From Fidelibacterota bacterium (GTDB lineage: Bacteria; Pseudomonadota; Alphaproteobacteria; Rhodospirillales; Rhodospirillaceae), in NCBI GenBank assembly GCA_947475895.1, contig CANJMF010000001.1, forward strand, positions 248,001 to 312,000: a DNA stretch of 64,000 bases, given 5' to 3'. A program made the translations under genes and the position numbers. This document shows, piece by piece, positions 9,803-20,100 of the stretch (its first letter is position 1; every line of letters starts with the position of its first letter). Under the pieces are notes generated by a model, which did not search any database, was not told where the DNA came from, and was given only the letters and a program-made list of their open reading frames with translations.

Positions 9803-10468
9803 ATGATGTCCGCGATGCTCGACCAGCCGCCCCCTTCACCTGAAAAGGCGGGCACCGACGACGAGATCGACACCGGCCCCAACCGGCGCTGCATCGCCAG
9901 TGGCGAATCGCGACCGATTTCGCATTTGGTGCGCTTTGTCGTGGGTCCGGAAGACACGATTTTCCCGGACATCGACGGCCGCCTGCCGGGCCGGGGTTTG
10001 TGGTTGAGCGCCGACCGGGCTATGATAGAAACAGCGGCATCCAAGCGGTTGTTTTCTAAGGCTGCGCGGCAAAACGTACGCGTCGACGCAGGCCTGGCAG
10101 ACACCGTTGCGGACTTACTAAAACGCCGCTGTCTCAATCATCTTGGTTTGGCGCGCCGGGCCGGACTTGTGGCTGTCGGTGCGGAGAAAGTTAAGGCCCA
10201 GATCGCGACGGGCCGTACAGCGGTTTTACTTGAGGCCGCGGACGGATCGGTTCCAGAGCGCGCCAAGCATACGGCGCTCGCACCGACCTTGCCCGTGGTG
10301 GATCTCTTCTCCAGTTCCGAACTGGGCGCCGCGTTGGGGCGTGAGGCCGCCGTTCATGTGGCCCTTCTTCCCGGGCGCCTGACGGCAACGTTGGTAGAAG
10401 ACGCCGCGCGCTATGCCGGCGTGAGACGTTCTGAAGACCCACTCATTGATTCACATAAGGTCAGTTAA
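9803..10468 (+). CDS. YlxR/L7Ae-type RNA-binding protein
   Basis: This is a two-domain protein of 221 residues between nusA and infB, the conserved alphaproteobacterial position. The N-terminal YlxR (DUF448) domain shows [19 protein letters not shown] and [13 protein letters not shown]. The C-terminal half (about 112-205) resembles L7Ae/L30e proteins: [17 protein letters not shown]. Both domains are associated with RNA binding, so a role in translation or nucleoid/RNA regulation is expected but not shown. The M at residue 5 (9815) is an alternative start. Confidence 0.88.
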   Translation: MMSAMLDQPPPSPEKAGTDDEIDTGPNRRCIASGESRPISHLVRFVVGPEDTIFPDIDGRLPGRGLWLSADRAMIETAASKRLFSKAARQNVRVDAGLADTVADLLKRRCLNHLGLARRAGLVAVGAEKVKAQIATGRTAVLLEAADGSVPERAKHTALAPTLPVVDLFSSSELGAALGREAAVHVALLPGRLTATLVEDAARYAGVRRSEDPLIDSHKVS

Positions 10469-10473
10469 CAAGC

Positions 10474-12993
10474 ATGCCGAGCGACACCAAGGCCAAAACG
10501 CCCCTTACCCTAGGTAAGGGCAAACTGGAACTAAAGAAGACCGTTGAAAGCGGTCAGGTCCGGCAGAGCTTTTCGCATGGCCGATCGAAGGTCGTGCAGG
10601 TCGAGCGCAAGCGCAAACGCCAGTTCGAGATGGGCGCCGACGGCAAGGTTCAGGAAGTCAAAGCGCCGACCTCGGCTGCTGCAACGCTGAAATCAAAAGC
10701 CGAGGAGATGTTCCTGAAGGACGTCGCCCACGGCACGCTGACCGAGGACGAAAAGGCGCATCGCCTTAAAGCGCTTCAAGATGCCATGAAGGCGGACGAG
10801 GAAAGCCGCCGCCAGACTGAAGGAGACGACAAGCGCCGCGCCGAGGAAGAAGAACAAGAACGCAAGCGCGCGGCACTTGAGCCGAAAGCGCCGGAAGCCG
10901 TCGCGACGGAAGTTGTTGCACGCGCGCCCGAGGCAGCTCCGGTGGTCGAAGCGCGTACGACAGCACCCGCGGACGGCGCAGCAGCGCCCGCGCGCCGCGA
11001 GGTTGTCGAAGAAGAAGACGAAGAAGACGCACGCCGCAAGAAGGCCAAGACCGGCCACAAACCGCCGACCGTCAAACGCACCGAGCCGCGCCGCCGCGCC
11101 GGAAAATTATCCATCAGCTCCGCGCTCGAAGGCGACGATCTGGTCGAACGCAGCCGTTCGATCGCGTCCATGCGCCGCGCGGTGGAAAAAGAACGTCGCA
11201 AAGCGCAACTGAAGCAACCCATGAACACGGAGAAAGTCGTCCGTGAAGTGGTCCTCCCGGAAACGATTACGGTGCAAGAGCTCTCGAACCGTATGGCCGA
11301 GCGTTCAGGCAACGTGATCAAAGCCCTGATGAAATTAGGTATCATGGCGACCATCAACGAAGTGCTCGACGCCGACACGGCGGATCTTGTTGTGCAAGAA
11401 TTCGGACACCGGGTGACACGCGTGACAGAAGGCGCCGTGGAAGAAGGCCTGAAGTCGGGCCCCGACGAAGACGCGACGATGAAGACGCGTCCGCCGGTCG
11501 TGACCATCATGGGTCACGTCGATCACGGCAAAACCTCGCTGCTCGACGCGATGCGCTCCACCAACGTTGTCGCGGGCGAAGCCGGCGGCATCACGCAGCA
11601 TATCGGCGCCTACCAAGTGCGCACGAAGGCCGGCACCAAGATCACCTACATCGATACGCCCGGCCACGAAGCGTTTACCGCCATGCGCGCACGCGGCGCC
11701 AAGGTCACGGATATCGTGATTCTTGTGGTCGCTGCCGACGACAGCATCATGCCGCAAACGATTGAAGCCATTCGCCATGCGAAAGCTGCGGGCGTACCGA
11801 TCATCGTTGCGATCAACAAAATGGATAAGCCGGGCGCCAACCCGCAGAAGGTGAAGACCGATCTGCTCACCCACGAAATCGTGGTGGAAGACATGGGCGG
11901 CGAAACCTTGGCCATCGAAGTGTCGGCCACGAAAAAGACCAACCTCGACAAACTCGAGGAAGCGATCTTGCTGCAAGCCGAAGTGCTCGACTTAAAGGCC
12001 AACCCGGACCGCACGGCCGAAGGCTCGATCATCGAAGCCAAAGTCGAAAAGGGCGTGGGCTCCGTCGGCACGGTTCTCGTGCAACGCGGCACGCTGCATC
12101 TGGGCGATATTTTCGTGGCGGGCTCCGAGTGGGGCCGCGTGCGCGCGCTGGTGAACGAACACGGCAAGCAGGTGAAGTCGGCCATGCCGTCGGCGCCTGT
12201 GGAAGTCATTGGATTTGGCGGCACGCCTTCGGCCGGCGACGACTTCGTCGTTGTCGAAGACGAAGCCCGCGCGCGTGAAGTGACCGAGTTCCGCAAGCGC
12301 AAACAGCGCGAGAAGGAACACGTCTCGGGCGGCGGCTCGACCATGGAGCAGATGTTCGCCAAGATTAAAGCCGGCGAAGTGAACGAGCTGGCCGTTGTTG
12401 TGAAAGGCGACGTGCAGGGCTCGGTCGAAGCGCTAAAAGGCACGTTGGAGAAGATCGGTACCGATGCCGTGAAGCTCAGTGTCATTCACGGCGCTGTCGG
12501 CGCCATCAACGAATCCGACGTGACGTTGGCCAAGACCTACAACGCCGTGATCATTGGCTTCAACGTGCGCGCCAACGCGCAAGCACGCGAACTGGCCAAG
12601 CGCGACGCCGTCGACATCCGCTATTATTCGATCATCTACGACGTCGCCGACGACATGAGAAAAGTTTTGACCGGCATGCTTGCGCCGACGTTCAAAGAAA
12701 ACTTCATCGGTTACGCCGAGATCCGCGAAGTGTTCAACATCACCAAGACCGGAAAGGTCGCGGGTTGTATGGTCACGCAAGGCGTCATCAAGCGCGGCTG
12801 CAAAGTGCGCCTGTTGCGCGACAACGTCGTCATCCACGAAGGCGACCTATCGCAGCTTAAGCGGTTCAAGGACGACGCCAAGGAAGTCCGCGAAGGTTAC
12901 GAGTGCGGTATGGCACTTGTGAACTATCAGGACATCCAGAAGGGCGATGTTATCGAGTGCTTCGAACTGGAGCGCGTCGCGGGCACGCTGTAA
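10474..12993 (+). CDS. infB: Translation initiation factor IF-2
   Basis: IF-2 is the GTPase that brings fMet-tRNA to the 30S subunit. At 839 residues it has a long charged N-terminal region (about 1-260, rich in Glu, Lys, Arg and Ala), an IF2_N segment ([20 protein letters not shown]), and a G domain with GHVDHGKTS (about 347-355), DTPGHEAF and NKMD. Domains II to IV complete it, ending in [16 protein letters not shown]. It starts six bases after the YlxR/L7Ae gene with only a weak AAGG upstream, so coupling to that gene is likely. Confidence 0.97.
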   Translation: MPSDTKAKTPLTLGKGKLELKKTVESGQVRQSFSHGRSKVVQVERKRKRQFEMGADGKVQEVKAPTSAAATLKSKAEEMFLKDVAHGTLTEDEKAHRLKALQDAMKADEESRRQTEGDDKRRAEEEEQERKRAALEPKAPEAVATEVVARAPEAAPVVEARTTAPADGAAAPARREVVEEEDEEDARRKKAKTGHKPPTVKRTEPRRRAGKLSISSALEGDDLVERSRSIASMRRAVEKERRKAQLKQPMNTEKVVREVVLPETITVQELSNRMAERSGNVIKALMKLGIMATINEVLDADTADLVVQEFGHRVTRVTEGAVEEGLKSGPDEDATMKTRPPVVTIMGHVDHGKTSLLDAMRSTNVVAGEAGGITQHIGAYQVRTKAGTKITYIDTPGHEAFTAMRARGAKVTDIVILVVAADDSIMPQTIEAIRHAKAAGVPIIVAINKMDKPGANPQKVKTDLLTHEIVVEDMGGETLAIEVSATKKTNLDKLEEAILLQAEVLDLKANPDRTAEGSIIEAKVEKGVGSVGTVLVQRGTLHLGDIFVAGSEWGRVRALVNEHGKQVKSAMPSAPVEVIGFGGTPSAGDDFVVVEDEARAREVTEFRKRKQREKEHVSGGGSTMEQMFAKIKAGEVNELAVVVKGDVQGSVEALKGTLEKIGTDAVKLSVIHGAVGAINESDVTLAKTYNAVIIGFNVRANAQARELAKRDAVDIRYYSIIYDVADDMRKVLTGMLAPTFKENFIGYAEIREVFNITKTGKVAGCMVTQGVIKRGCKVRLLRDNVVIHEGDLSQLKRFKDDAKEVREGYECGMALVNYQDIQKGDVIECFELERVAGTL

Positions 12994-13035
12994 GGCGCGA
13001 CGCGATATACGCTCCGAGCGTTTGAGGGTTTTTCG

Positions 13036-13500
13036 ATGGCACGTAAGGCGGGCAAAGCACAGCCTCCAGGTCAGCGTCTTTTGCGGATCGGCGAAGAATT
13101 GCGCCATACGTTGGCGTATATCTTCGAGCGCGAGACGTTTCGCGATCCGGCGTTGGCGAATGTCCGCATCACCGTGACCGAAGTTCGGCCCAGCCCTGAT
13201 TTGCGCCACGCGCGGGTTTATATTGTGCCGCTGGGCGGCGGCGACACCACACCCGTTCTCGAGGGCCTCAAACGCGTGAAACCCTACTTGCGCCGCGAGA
13301 TGGCGAATCGGGTGGAGTTGCGTTTTATTCCTGATCTGATTTTCGTCGCCGACGAGACCTTCGACGAGGCCGAACGAATCGCCCGGCTGCTGCACAAACC
13401 CGAAGTGTGGCGCGATCTCGCCCATGGCGAGGACACCGACTCCGAGGATGCGGATGACGCCGCGTCGGAGCCGTCGCATGAAACCAAACCCGATGAATAG
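13036..13500 (+). CDS. rbfA: Ribosome-binding factor A
   Basis: RbfA is a KH-fold protein required for 30S maturation and cold growth. The family pattern is visible as ALANVRITVTEVRPSPDLRHA and LRREMANRVELRFIPDLIFVADETFDEAERI. The 154 residues include an acidic C-terminal tail (DTDSEDADDAASE), common in alphaproteobacteria. A GAGG lies eight bases before the ATG. The end overlaps the start of truB. Confidence 0.96.
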   Translation: MARKAGKAQPPGQRLLRIGEELRHTLAYIFERETFRDPALANVRITVTEVRPSPDLRHARVYIVPLGGGDTTPVLEGLKRVKPYLRREMANRVELRFIPDLIFVADETFDEAERIARLLHKPEVWRDLAHGEDTDSEDADDAASEPSHETKPDE

Positions 13501-14416
13501 TAAAAAGGGCGAGCCGATCCACGGCTGGCTGATTCTCGACAAACCGACCGCCATGACGGCGGCAACCGCCGTCGCCAAGGTCAAACACGCAATGAATGCT
13601 GCAAAAGCCGGCCATGCGGGGACGTTGGACCCTCTGGCGACCGGTGTTTTGCCCATTGCCCTTGGGGAAGCCACCAAAACCGTGAATTTCGCCATGGACG
13701 GCGAAAAAACCTATGAATTCGAGGTTTTATGGGGCGCTGCGACCGATACGGACGATCGAGACGGCCAAATCATCGCGGAATCGCCCGTGAGACCCAACTC
13801 TGAGGCCATAAACGCGGCGTTGCCAGCGTTTACGGGCACGATTCAGCAGATTCCGCCCGATTATTCAGCCATCAAGGTGCAAGGGCGCCGGGCTTATGAC
13901 ATGGCCCGCAATAACGAGGCACTTGAGTTAAAGGCGCGCGCCGTGACGGTGCATAGATTTGAACTGACGGCGGTCCTGGACGCCGACCGGGCCAAGTTCA
14001 CCGTTGATTGCGGCAAAGGCACCTATATCCGGGCCCTGGTCCGCGACCTGGGCCAAGCCCTGGGAACGCTGGGGCATATCACCGCTTTAAGACGCACCCG
14101 ATGCGGCCCTTTCCGCGAAAAACAGGCGATTTCCCTGGCGGATTTAGAGGTTCTGGGCCATAAAGCGGCCGCTTCGGACTACCTTCTCCCGGTTGGGACA
14201 GTGCTGGACGACATCCCGGCTCTTGCCCTGACGGAAGAAGAGGCCCGCCGCATGACCTCGGGGCAATCGATCGCCCTGTGGCCGGTAGCGAAGCGCAGCC
14301 CCCTCTCCGGACTCGAGCAAGGCACAGTCGTGCAAGCGCGATGCGGAGACAGGCTGATTGCGGTGGCCGAGGTCGGAAACGGCATGGTCCGTTCCGTCCG
14401 CGTGATCAACCAATAA
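13478..14416 (+). CDS. truB: tRNA pseudouridine-55 synthase
   Basis: TruB makes the pseudouridine at position 55 in the T-loop of tRNAs. The catalytic segment [15 protein letters not shown] is near residues 45-59, with the nucleophilic Asp in [16 protein letters not shown] and the C-terminal PUA-like domain follow. The ATG at 13478 has a GGAG seven bases upstream and overlaps rbfA by 23 bases, giving 312 residues. The ATG at 13493 is a second option. The longer reading from 13424 adds a basic peptide with no family support. Confidence 0.95.
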   Translation: MKPNPMNSKKGEPIHGWLILDKPTAMTAATAVAKVKHAMNAAKAGHAGTLDPLATGVLPIALGEATKTVNFAMDGEKTYEFEVLWGAATDTDDRDGQIIAESPVRPNSEAINAALPAFTGTIQQIPPDYSAIKVQGRRAYDMARNNEALELKARAVTVHRFELTAVLDADRAKFTVDCGKGTYIRALVRDLGQALGTLGHITALRRTRCGPFREKQAISLADLEVLGHKAAASDYLLPVGTVLDDIPALALTEEEARRMTSGQSIALWPVAKRSPLSGLEQGTVVQARCGDRLIAVAEVGNGMVRSVRVINQ

Positions 14417-14435
14417 CCATATAAAGGAGTCCCCG

Positions 14436-14705
14436 ATGTCGATTACCGCAGAGCGCAAACAAGCGCTCATCCAAGAGTATGCGACAAAGCCAGGCGACAC
14501 CGGTTCGCCGGAAGTCCAAGTGGCGATCTTGAGCGAACGCATCAAGAATCTCACCGATCACCTGAAAGGCCACAACAAGGATAACCATTCTCGTCGTGGT
14601 CTGCTCGTGATGGTGGGTCAACGCCGCCGGATGCTGGACTATCTGAAAGTCACAGCGACTGAGCGTTACGATTCGATCATCAAGCGTCTCGAACTGCGCC
14701 GTTAA
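14436..14705 (+). CDS. rpsO: 30S ribosomal protein S15
   Basis: S15 is a primary 16S rRNA-binding protein of the small-subunit platform. The 89 residues match the family throughout: [32 protein letters not shown] and [15 protein letters not shown] sits just upstream of the ATG. It lies in the standard truB-rpsO-pnp order; in other bacteria rpsO and pnp are cotranscribed and processed by RNases between them. Confidence 0.98.
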   Translation: MSITAERKQALIQEYATKPGDTGSPEVQVAILSERIKNLTDHLKGHNKDNHSRRGLLVMVGQRRRMLDYLKVTATERYDSIIKRLELRR

Positions 14706-14999
14706 AGCGCAGCTTGCTCCCGATCAGCGGAGGCTGAACGTCGAACGTCGCTTGTACTGTGCAAGCGACGCATTCGGTGTTTTCAGCAACGCAGCGACCG
14801 CTCCTCGGGTTTTTCACTACGCTGCTGCCCGCCAACATGAATGCGGGTGTTGAGAAGGAGTGCGCGGCTTTTTGCTGCGTGCGGGATCGAAACCCAGGCT
14901 CTCCCTCTGACCGTTTGCGCCTGTCATGGGACAGGTACCCGCGGTGAGCCAGGCGCACAATCCGGTGCCGGTCCATGAGGACGAAAAGGAAGAAAAACT
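14706..14999 (+). promoter_or_regulatory. rpsO-pnp spacer with stem-loops
   Basis: This 294-base non-coding gap contains a perfect 8-bp stem (GTCGCTTG 14747-14754 with CAAGCGAC 14762-14769, 7-base loop), and weaker GC-rich pairings further on, around 14880-14950. Possible roles are RNase III or RNase E processing sites controlling pnp, as known for the rpsO-pnp spacer in E. coli, or an internal promoter. I found no clear -35/-10 pair and no believable small gene. Confidence 0.4.
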
Positions 15000-17138
15000 A
15001 TGTCTATGTTCAAAGTACATCGTAAAGAACTCGATTGGGGCGGCCGCAAACTGGTTCTCGAAACTGGCAAGATCGCTCGCCAGGCCGACGGCGCCATCAT
15101 GGTGACTTACGGCGAAACCACGGTGCTGTGCACCGCTGTCGGCGCTAAGACGCCGAAACCCGGCGTGGATTTTTTCCCGCTGACCGTGAATTACCAGGAA
15201 AAGACTTTCGCCGCCGGCAAGATCCCGGGCGGCTTCTTCAAGCGTGAAGGTCGCCCGACGGAAAAAGAAGTGCTGACCTCGCGCCTCATCGATCGTCCGA
15301 TCCGTCCGCTGTTCCACAGCAGCTATCGCAATGAAACTCAGGTCGTCGCCACTGTGCTGTCGCACGACATGAAGAACGATCCCGACATCGTCGCCATGGT
15401 GGGCTGTTCGGCTGCTTTGACGATCTCGGGCATTCCGTTCATGGGCCCCATCGCCGCCGCGCGCGTTGCCTACATCGACGGTCAGTACGTCCTGAATCCG
15501 ACGATGGAACAGCTCGCGACATCGCAGCTCGATCTCGTTGTCGCCGGCACGCGTGAAGGTGTGCTGATGGTTGAGTCGGAAGCGAAAGAGCTTTCGGAAG
15601 AAATCATGCTGGGCGCCGTGAAGTTCGGCCACGAGCAACTGATGCCCGTGATTAACGCGATCATCGAATTGGCCGAGAAGGCCGCAAGGGATCCGTTCGC
15701 GCTGACGCCGGAAGCGCCGGAAGTTGGCATCGTGAAAACCAAGCTGGCAGCATTCGCTGGCGAACTCGGCGCGGCCTATACCAAGACCGTGAAGCAGGAA
15801 CGTTATGCCGCGGTCGGCGACGTGAAGAAAAAGGCGCTCGCCAGCGTCGCCGAAAACCCGGCCGAAGCCGCGGTTGCGGGCGGCGTGTTCAAACACATGG
15901 AAGCCGACGTCGTTCGCGGCAACATCTTGAAGACCGGCAAGCGCATCGACGGACGTGACACCAAGACCGTGCGCCCCATCGAAATTGAAGTCGGCATCCT
16001 GCCGCGCGCTCACGGCTCGGCCTTGTTCACACGCGGCGAAACGCAAGCCCTGGTCACCGCCACACTCGGCACCGGCCAGGACGAGCAGATCATCGACGCG
16101 CTGGAAGGCGAATACCGCCAGTTCTTCATGCTGCACTACAACTTCCCGCCGTACTCGGTCGGTGAAGCGGGCCGCATGGGTTCGCCGGGCCGCCGCGAAA
16201 TCGGCCACGGCAAACTGGCGTGGCGCGCGATCCATCCGTTGATGCCGGCACGCGACGCGTTCCCCTACACGCTGCGCATCGTTTCGGAAATCACTGAATC
16301 AAACGGCTCATCGTCGATGGCCACCGTGTGCGGCACCTCGCTCGCCATGATGGACGGCGGCGTTCCGCTGGCACGCCCGGTTGCGGGTATTGCCATGGGC
16401 CTGATCAAGGAAGGCAACGACTTTGCGGTTCTGTCGGACATCTTGGGTGACGAAGATCACCTGGGCGACATGGACTTCAAGGTTGCCGGAACGGAAGCAG
16501 GCGTGACCGCGCTGCAGATGGACATCAAGATCACCTCCATCACCAGCCAGATCATGGAAATCGCTTTGAGGCAGGCGAAAGACGGTCGCTTGCACATCCT
16601 CGGTGAAATGTCGAAAGCCCTCACCGGTGCGCGCGATCAAGTGGCGCAATACGCGCCGCGCATCACGACGCTCAACGTGCCGAAAGACAAGATTCGCGAA
16701 ATCATCGGCACTGGCGGCAAGATCATCCGCGAACTGCAAGAATCCACCGGCACCAAGATCGACATCGAAGATGACGGCACCGTGCGCGTCGCCTCGGCCG
16801 ATCAAGAGAAGATGGAAGAAGCCGTGCGCCGTATCCGCGAAATCGTCGCGGAGCCGGAAATCGGCGTGATCTACAAAGGCCCGGTCGTGAAGATCATGGA
16901 CTTCGGTGCCTTCGTAAACTTCCTCGGCAAACGTGACGGTCTCGTGCACATTTCCGAACTCGCTCCGAAACGCGTTCAACAGGTCAGCGACGTGGTGAAG
17001 GAAGGCGACATCGTGTTCGTGAAATGCCTGGGCGTCGACGATCGCGGCAAGGTGAAGCTGTCGATGAAACGTGTCGACCAGACCACCGGCCAAGAAGTCG
17101 CCTCAAGCGGCGGCGACTCGGAAGCTGCTGCCGGCTAA
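15000..17138 (+). CDS. pnp: Polyribonucleotide nucleotidyltransferase (PNPase)
   Basis: PNPase is the trimeric 3'-to-5' phosphorolytic exoribonuclease of the degradosome. The 712 residues include two RNase PH-like cores, the second with [19 protein letters not shown] and [16 protein letters not shown]. They are followed by a KH domain ([13 protein letters not shown]) and an S1 domain ([16 protein letters not shown]) at the C-terminus. The ATG follows AAGGAAGAAAAACT; a second ATG two codons later is possible. It ends the rimP-pnp cluster. Confidence 0.97.
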   Translation: MSMFKVHRKELDWGGRKLVLETGKIARQADGAIMVTYGETTVLCTAVGAKTPKPGVDFFPLTVNYQEKTFAAGKIPGGFFKREGRPTEKEVLTSRLIDRPIRPLFHSSYRNETQVVATVLSHDMKNDPDIVAMVGCSAALTISGIPFMGPIAAARVAYIDGQYVLNPTMEQLATSQLDLVVAGTREGVLMVESEAKELSEEIMLGAVKFGHEQLMPVINAIIELAEKAARDPFALTPEAPEVGIVKTKLAAFAGELGAAYTKTVKQERYAAVGDVKKKALASVAENPAEAAVAGGVFKHMEADVVRGNILKTGKRIDGRDTKTVRPIEIEVGILPRAHGSALFTRGETQALVTATLGTGQDEQIIDALEGEYRQFFMLHYNFPPYSVGEAGRMGSPGRREIGHGKLAWRAIHPLMPARDAFPYTLRIVSEITESNGSSSMATVCGTSLAMMDGGVPLARPVAGIAMGLIKEGNDFAVLSDILGDEDHLGDMDFKVAGTEAGVTALQMDIKITSITSQIMEIALRQAKDGRLHILGEMSKALTGARDQVAQYAPRITTLNVPKDKIREIIGTGGKIIRELQESTGTKIDIEDDGTVRVASADQEKMEEAVRRIREIVAEPEIGVIYKGPVVKIMDFGAFVNFLGKRDGLVHISELAPKRVQQVSDVVKEGDIVFVKCLGVDDRGKVKLSMKRVDQTTGQEVASSGGDSEAAAG

Positions 17139-17159
17139 TCTGTGAAAACGCGGTGAGTA

Positions 17160-17903
17160 ATGGCGCATCAACTTCCACGCATCATTGCTCACCGCGGCTC
17201 ACCGAAACTGGCGCCAGAAAATACCCTGGCGTCTTTTCGCCGCGCCGCCCTCGACGGCGCGAAATGGGTCGAATTCGACGCATCTCTGACGGCTGATAGC
17301 CGCGTCGTCGTTTTTCACGACGACGACCTCGACCGCACATCCGACGGAAGCGGTCCTCTTGCACAAACACCCTTCGACGTTATTGCCAGCTTGGATGCCG
17401 GCGCCTGGTTCGGGCGTCAGTTCGCGGGCGAGCTGATTCCCACACTTGAGGAAGCCATCGAGCTGTTTGCGGAGCTCGGTCTGGGCTTCAATATGGAACT
17501 GAAAGTCGACCCGGGGCGCGAGGTCGAACTCGCAACTGTCGCACTGCCGATCGCTGCTTCATGCTGGGGCGACCATGCGCCATTGCCCCTTGTTTCGAGC
17601 TTTTCGCGCCAGGCGCTGGCCGCAGCGAAGGAAATCCTGCCGGCGTGGCCGCGTGCGTTTTTGTTTGATTACCTGCCCGATGACTGGCGCGACATCGCGC
17701 AAACCCTCGGTGTGGTCAGCTTGAACGGCAACCAACGCCACCTGGATGCCCAGCAGGTGGAGGCCATGAAAAGCGCCGGTTATGGCGTTTTGGCCTACAC
17801 GGTCAACGAGCGCCAACGGGCGGAAGCCTTGTTTGAATGGGGCGTAGACGGCGTCTTCACCGATATTCCGGGGGAAATGTTGAAGGCCTTCCCCGAATTT
17901 TGA
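17160..17903 (+). CDS. ugpQ: Glycerophosphodiester phosphodiesterase (GDPD family)
   Basis: This enzyme hydrolyses glycerophosphodiesters to glycerol-3-phosphate and an alcohol. The GDPD signature is complete: IIAHRGSPKLAPENTLASF (catalytic His in AHRG), VEFDASLTADSRVVVFHDDDLDRTSDG (metal-binding and second catalytic His) and MELKVDPG. The 247 residues lack a signal peptide, so it is the cytosolic UgpQ-like type. It begins 21 bases after pnp and may be read from the same transcript. A long hairpin follows its stop codon. Confidence 0.92.
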   Translation: MAHQLPRIIAHRGSPKLAPENTLASFRRAALDGAKWVEFDASLTADSRVVVFHDDDLDRTSDGSGPLAQTPFDVIASLDAGAWFGRQFAGELIPTLEEAIELFAELGLGFNMELKVDPGREVELATVALPIAASCWGDHAPLPLVSSFSRQALAAAKEILPAWPRAFLFDYLPDDWRDIAQTLGVVSLNGNQRHLDAQQVEAMKSAGYGVLAYTVNERQRAEALFEWGVDGVFTDIPGEMLKAFPEF

Positions 17904-17905
17904 CG

Positions 17906-17956
17906 CCTTTCCAACGACATGGACGCAAATTCTCACGGAGATTTGGCTTGGAAAGG
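17906..17956 (+). terminator. Long nested inverted repeat after the GDPD gene
   Basis: CCTTTCCAA (17906-17914) pairs perfectly with TTGGAAAGG (17948-17956). The loop holds a second, imperfect stem (CAAATTCTC with GAGATTTG). It starts three bases after the stop codon, as expected for a 3'-end structure, but no U-run follows, so factor-independent termination is doubtful. Confidence 0.45.
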
Positions 17957-17957
17957 G

Positions 17958-17986
17958 TTGGTTCGGACGTAACCACGCCTTATATT
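17958..17986 (+). promoter_or_regulatory. Sigma-70 type promoter for the nitronate monooxygenase-like gene
   Basis: TTGGTT (17958-17963) and TATATT (17981-17986) have a 17-base spacer. The predicted start is near 17993. Transcription from here would include the strong AAGGAGGG at 18026-18033. Confidence 0.55.
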
Positions 17987-18042
17987 GCGCCCGCCGAACA
18001 GCCGCCCAGGAGAGACTGTTTTTTTAAGGAGGGCCGCTGCCA

Positions 18043-19503
18043 TTGCGGGGACAATCCCCGAAGCCACGTGCCGTTGAAGGCACCCCATACTCAGGTCGAT
18101 GCGTTTTGAAAGCTTTGAATCCGATTGTGATCGCCGGTCAAGAAGTGCTGCCCATTATCGAGGGCGGTAAAGGCATCAGCGTATCCAACGGCTTAAGCTC
18201 CGGTGCATGGGCAGCTGCGGGCGGCATTGGAACATTTTCAGGCGTCAACGCCGACTCATTCGACGATAGCGGCCATGTTGTGCCGCAAGTTTATCGCGGC
18301 CGCACACGCAAGGATCGTCACGAAGAACTGGTGAAGTACGCCATCGAAGGCGGAATCACGCAGGCGCGCATTGCCCACGAGACGCGCGGCAACCAGGGCC
18401 GCCTGAACGTGAACATTCTTTGGGAGATGGGCGGCGCGGACCGGGTGCTGGAAGGCGTCATGGAAAAGTGCCGCGGCATCGTGCAGGGCGTGACCTGCGG
18501 TGCGGGCATGCCATATCGCTTGGCGGAAATCGCCGCGCATTATCAAATCCATTATTTCCCCATCGTTTCATCGGGCCGCGCGTTCCGCGCTTTGTGGAAG
18601 CGCGCCTATCACAAATACGCCGAGTTGCTTGGCGGCGTTGTGTACGAAGACCCTTGGCTCGCGGGTGGACACAACGGCTTGTCCAACTCGGAAGATCCGC
18701 GCAAACCCGAAGATCCCTATCCGCGCGTTGTTGCCTTGCGTCAGGTCATGAACGAAGCGGGATTGCCGCAAACACCGATCATCATGGCCGGTGGCGTGTG
18801 GTGGTTGAATGAATGGGAACATTGGCTCGACAATCCGGAAGTGGGGCCGGTGGCTTTTCAATTCGGCACGCGTCCGCTGTTGACGAAAGAAAGCCCCATC
18901 TCGCCCGAGTGGAAAACACGCCTGGTGAACTTGGAACCGGGCGATGTGGATTTGCAGCGCTTCAGCCCCACGGGTTTTTATTCGTCGGCCGTGCGCAATG
19001 GCTTCCTGGACGAATTGCATCACCGCAGCGATCGCCAAATTCCTTTCACGCCGGAGCCCGTCGGTGCGCACGAAACCGAACTCAGCGTGGGTGCGCGCAA
19101 GCGCCCGGTTTTCGTAACCGCCGCTGATAAGTTCCGCGCGCAAACCTGGATCGAACACGGGTTCACCGAAACCATGAAAACGCCTGATGGGACGCTGATT
19201 TTCGTCACGCAGGAAAAGGCCGAGGAAATTCGCGTCGACCAGATCGCCTGTATGGGCTGCTTGTCGGCTTGCTCGTTCTCGAACTGGTCGCAAAACGAAG
19301 AAGGCACGACGGGCCGCAAGGCCGATCCGCGCAGCTTCTGCATTCAAAAAACCCTGCAAAACATTGCCCACGACGGCAGCATCGATTCTGAGTTGATGTT
19401 CGCGGGCCACAATGCGTATCGGTTCGCACAAGACCCCTGGTACAAAAATGGGTTCGTTCCGACGGTGAAAGAACTTGTGGAACGCATCACCACCGGCTGG
19501 TGA
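18043..19503 (+). CDS. Nitronate monooxygenase-family FMN oxidoreductase with C-terminal cysteine cluster
   Basis: This is a TIM-barrel flavoprotein of the 2-nitropropane dioxygenase/PfaD-like group. Visible features are GGKGISVSNGLSSGAWAAAGGIGTFS near the N-terminus, a central VTCGAGMPY, and PIIMAGGVWW for phosphate binding. The C-terminal extension contains CMGCLSACSFSNW (about residues 402-414), a CxxCxxxC pattern that suggests a metal or Fe-S site. The substrate is unknown. Two TTG starts are possible. At 18043, AAGGAGGG lies nine bases upstream (486 residues). At 18106, the protein begins at the conserved LKALNPIVIAG (465 residues). The promoter at 17958 serves both. Confidence 0.82.
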   Translation: MRGQSPKPRAVEGTPYSGRCVLKALNPIVIAGQEVLPIIEGGKGISVSNGLSSGAWAAAGGIGTFSGVNADSFDDSGHVVPQVYRGRTRKDRHEELVKYAIEGGITQARIAHETRGNQGRLNVNILWEMGGADRVLEGVMEKCRGIVQGVTCGAGMPYRLAEIAAHYQIHYFPIVSSGRAFRALWKRAYHKYAELLGGVVYEDPWLAGGHNGLSNSEDPRKPEDPYPRVVALRQVMNEAGLPQTPIIMAGGVWWLNEWEHWLDNPEVGPVAFQFGTRPLLTKESPISPEWKTRLVNLEPGDVDLQRFSPTGFYSSAVRNGFLDELHHRSDRQIPFTPEPVGAHETELSVGARKRPVFVTAADKFRAQTWIEHGFTETMKTPDGTLIFVTQEKAEEIRVDQIACMGCLSACSFSNWSQNEEGTTGRKADPRSFCIQKTLQNIAHDGSIDSELMFAGHNAYRFAQDPWYKNGFVPTVKELVERITTGW

Positions 19504-20088
19504 TTACGAGGTCTTCAGGCTTTTGATCTTTGTGTATTCGTGTTCGAGCGCGCTGTAGACAGCGGTGCTCCACCATTTTCCGCGCGTGAAATGCACGTCG
19601 CGCAAAATCCCTTCGCGGGCCATTCCGAGTTTTTGCAGGATGCGCAGCGAGCCTTTATTTTCGGTGCTGCATTGCGCGAGAACACGATGCAATTTGAAAT
19701 GACCGAATGCCGTATCCAGAATCGCATTCGCAATTTCAAAGCCGAAGCCTTGCTTTGAAAAGCGCGGCGCGACGCCAAACCCGATCTCGCCTTGACGATC
19801 GGTTGCGTTGAGAATCTTCAACACGCCCTCGCCAATCAACGCGCCTGTATCCTTGCGGACCGCAGCGAGGAAGTACACGAGGCGCGTAGGCGAACCTTGT
19901 TCTCTCACCACCATTTGCAGCAATCCTTCGATTTGCTGCGGTGTAGGCGCTTCAGAGCGCTGATATTCCCAATAGGTTGGATCGCACGCGTAAGCCGCCA
20001 ACGCCGGTCCGTCGGCGTTCGTATAATCACGCAAGCTCAAGCGTTGCGTGTTGATGGGAAGCGTAAGGGGCGCTGGATGCGGTGCCAT
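19504..20088 (-). CDS. GNAT-family N-acetyltransferase (RimJ/RimL type)
   Basis: The 194-residue protein follows the RimJ/RimL N-acetyltransferase layout: an N-terminal TQRLSLRDYTNADGPAL, and a central strand with EIGFGVAPRFSKQGFGFEIA where the acetyl-CoA loop lies. The hallmark C-terminal segment FKLHRVLAQCSTENKGSLRILQKLGM is present. Acceptors may be ribosomal protein N-termini or small amines and cannot be told from sequence. It is convergent with the oxidoreductase gene and lies 12 bases downstream of the PanD-like gene, so those two may be one reverse unit. Confidence 0.85.
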   Translation of the reverse strand: MAPHPAPLTLPINTQRLSLRDYTNADGPALAAYACDPTYWEYQRSEAPTPQQIEGLLQMVVREQGSPTRLVYFLAAVRKDTGALIGEGVLKILNATDRQGEIGFGVAPRFSKQGFGFEIANAILDTAFGHFKLHRVLAQCSTENKGSLRILQKLGMAREGILRDVHFTRGKWWSTAVYSALEHEYTKIKSLKTS

Positions 20089-20100
20089 GGCGCGGCGAAC

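Noticed and set aside
14860-14925. tRNA-like T-arm (GGGTTTCGATCCC on the reverse strand)
   Set aside because: The flanking stems do not pair and no anticodon arm or acceptor stem can be drawn.
14759-14947. Possible 62-residue gene in the rpsO-pnp spacer
   Set aside because: No ribosome binding site, odd cysteine-rich composition and an opposing frame of similar quality; the stem-loops explain the region better.
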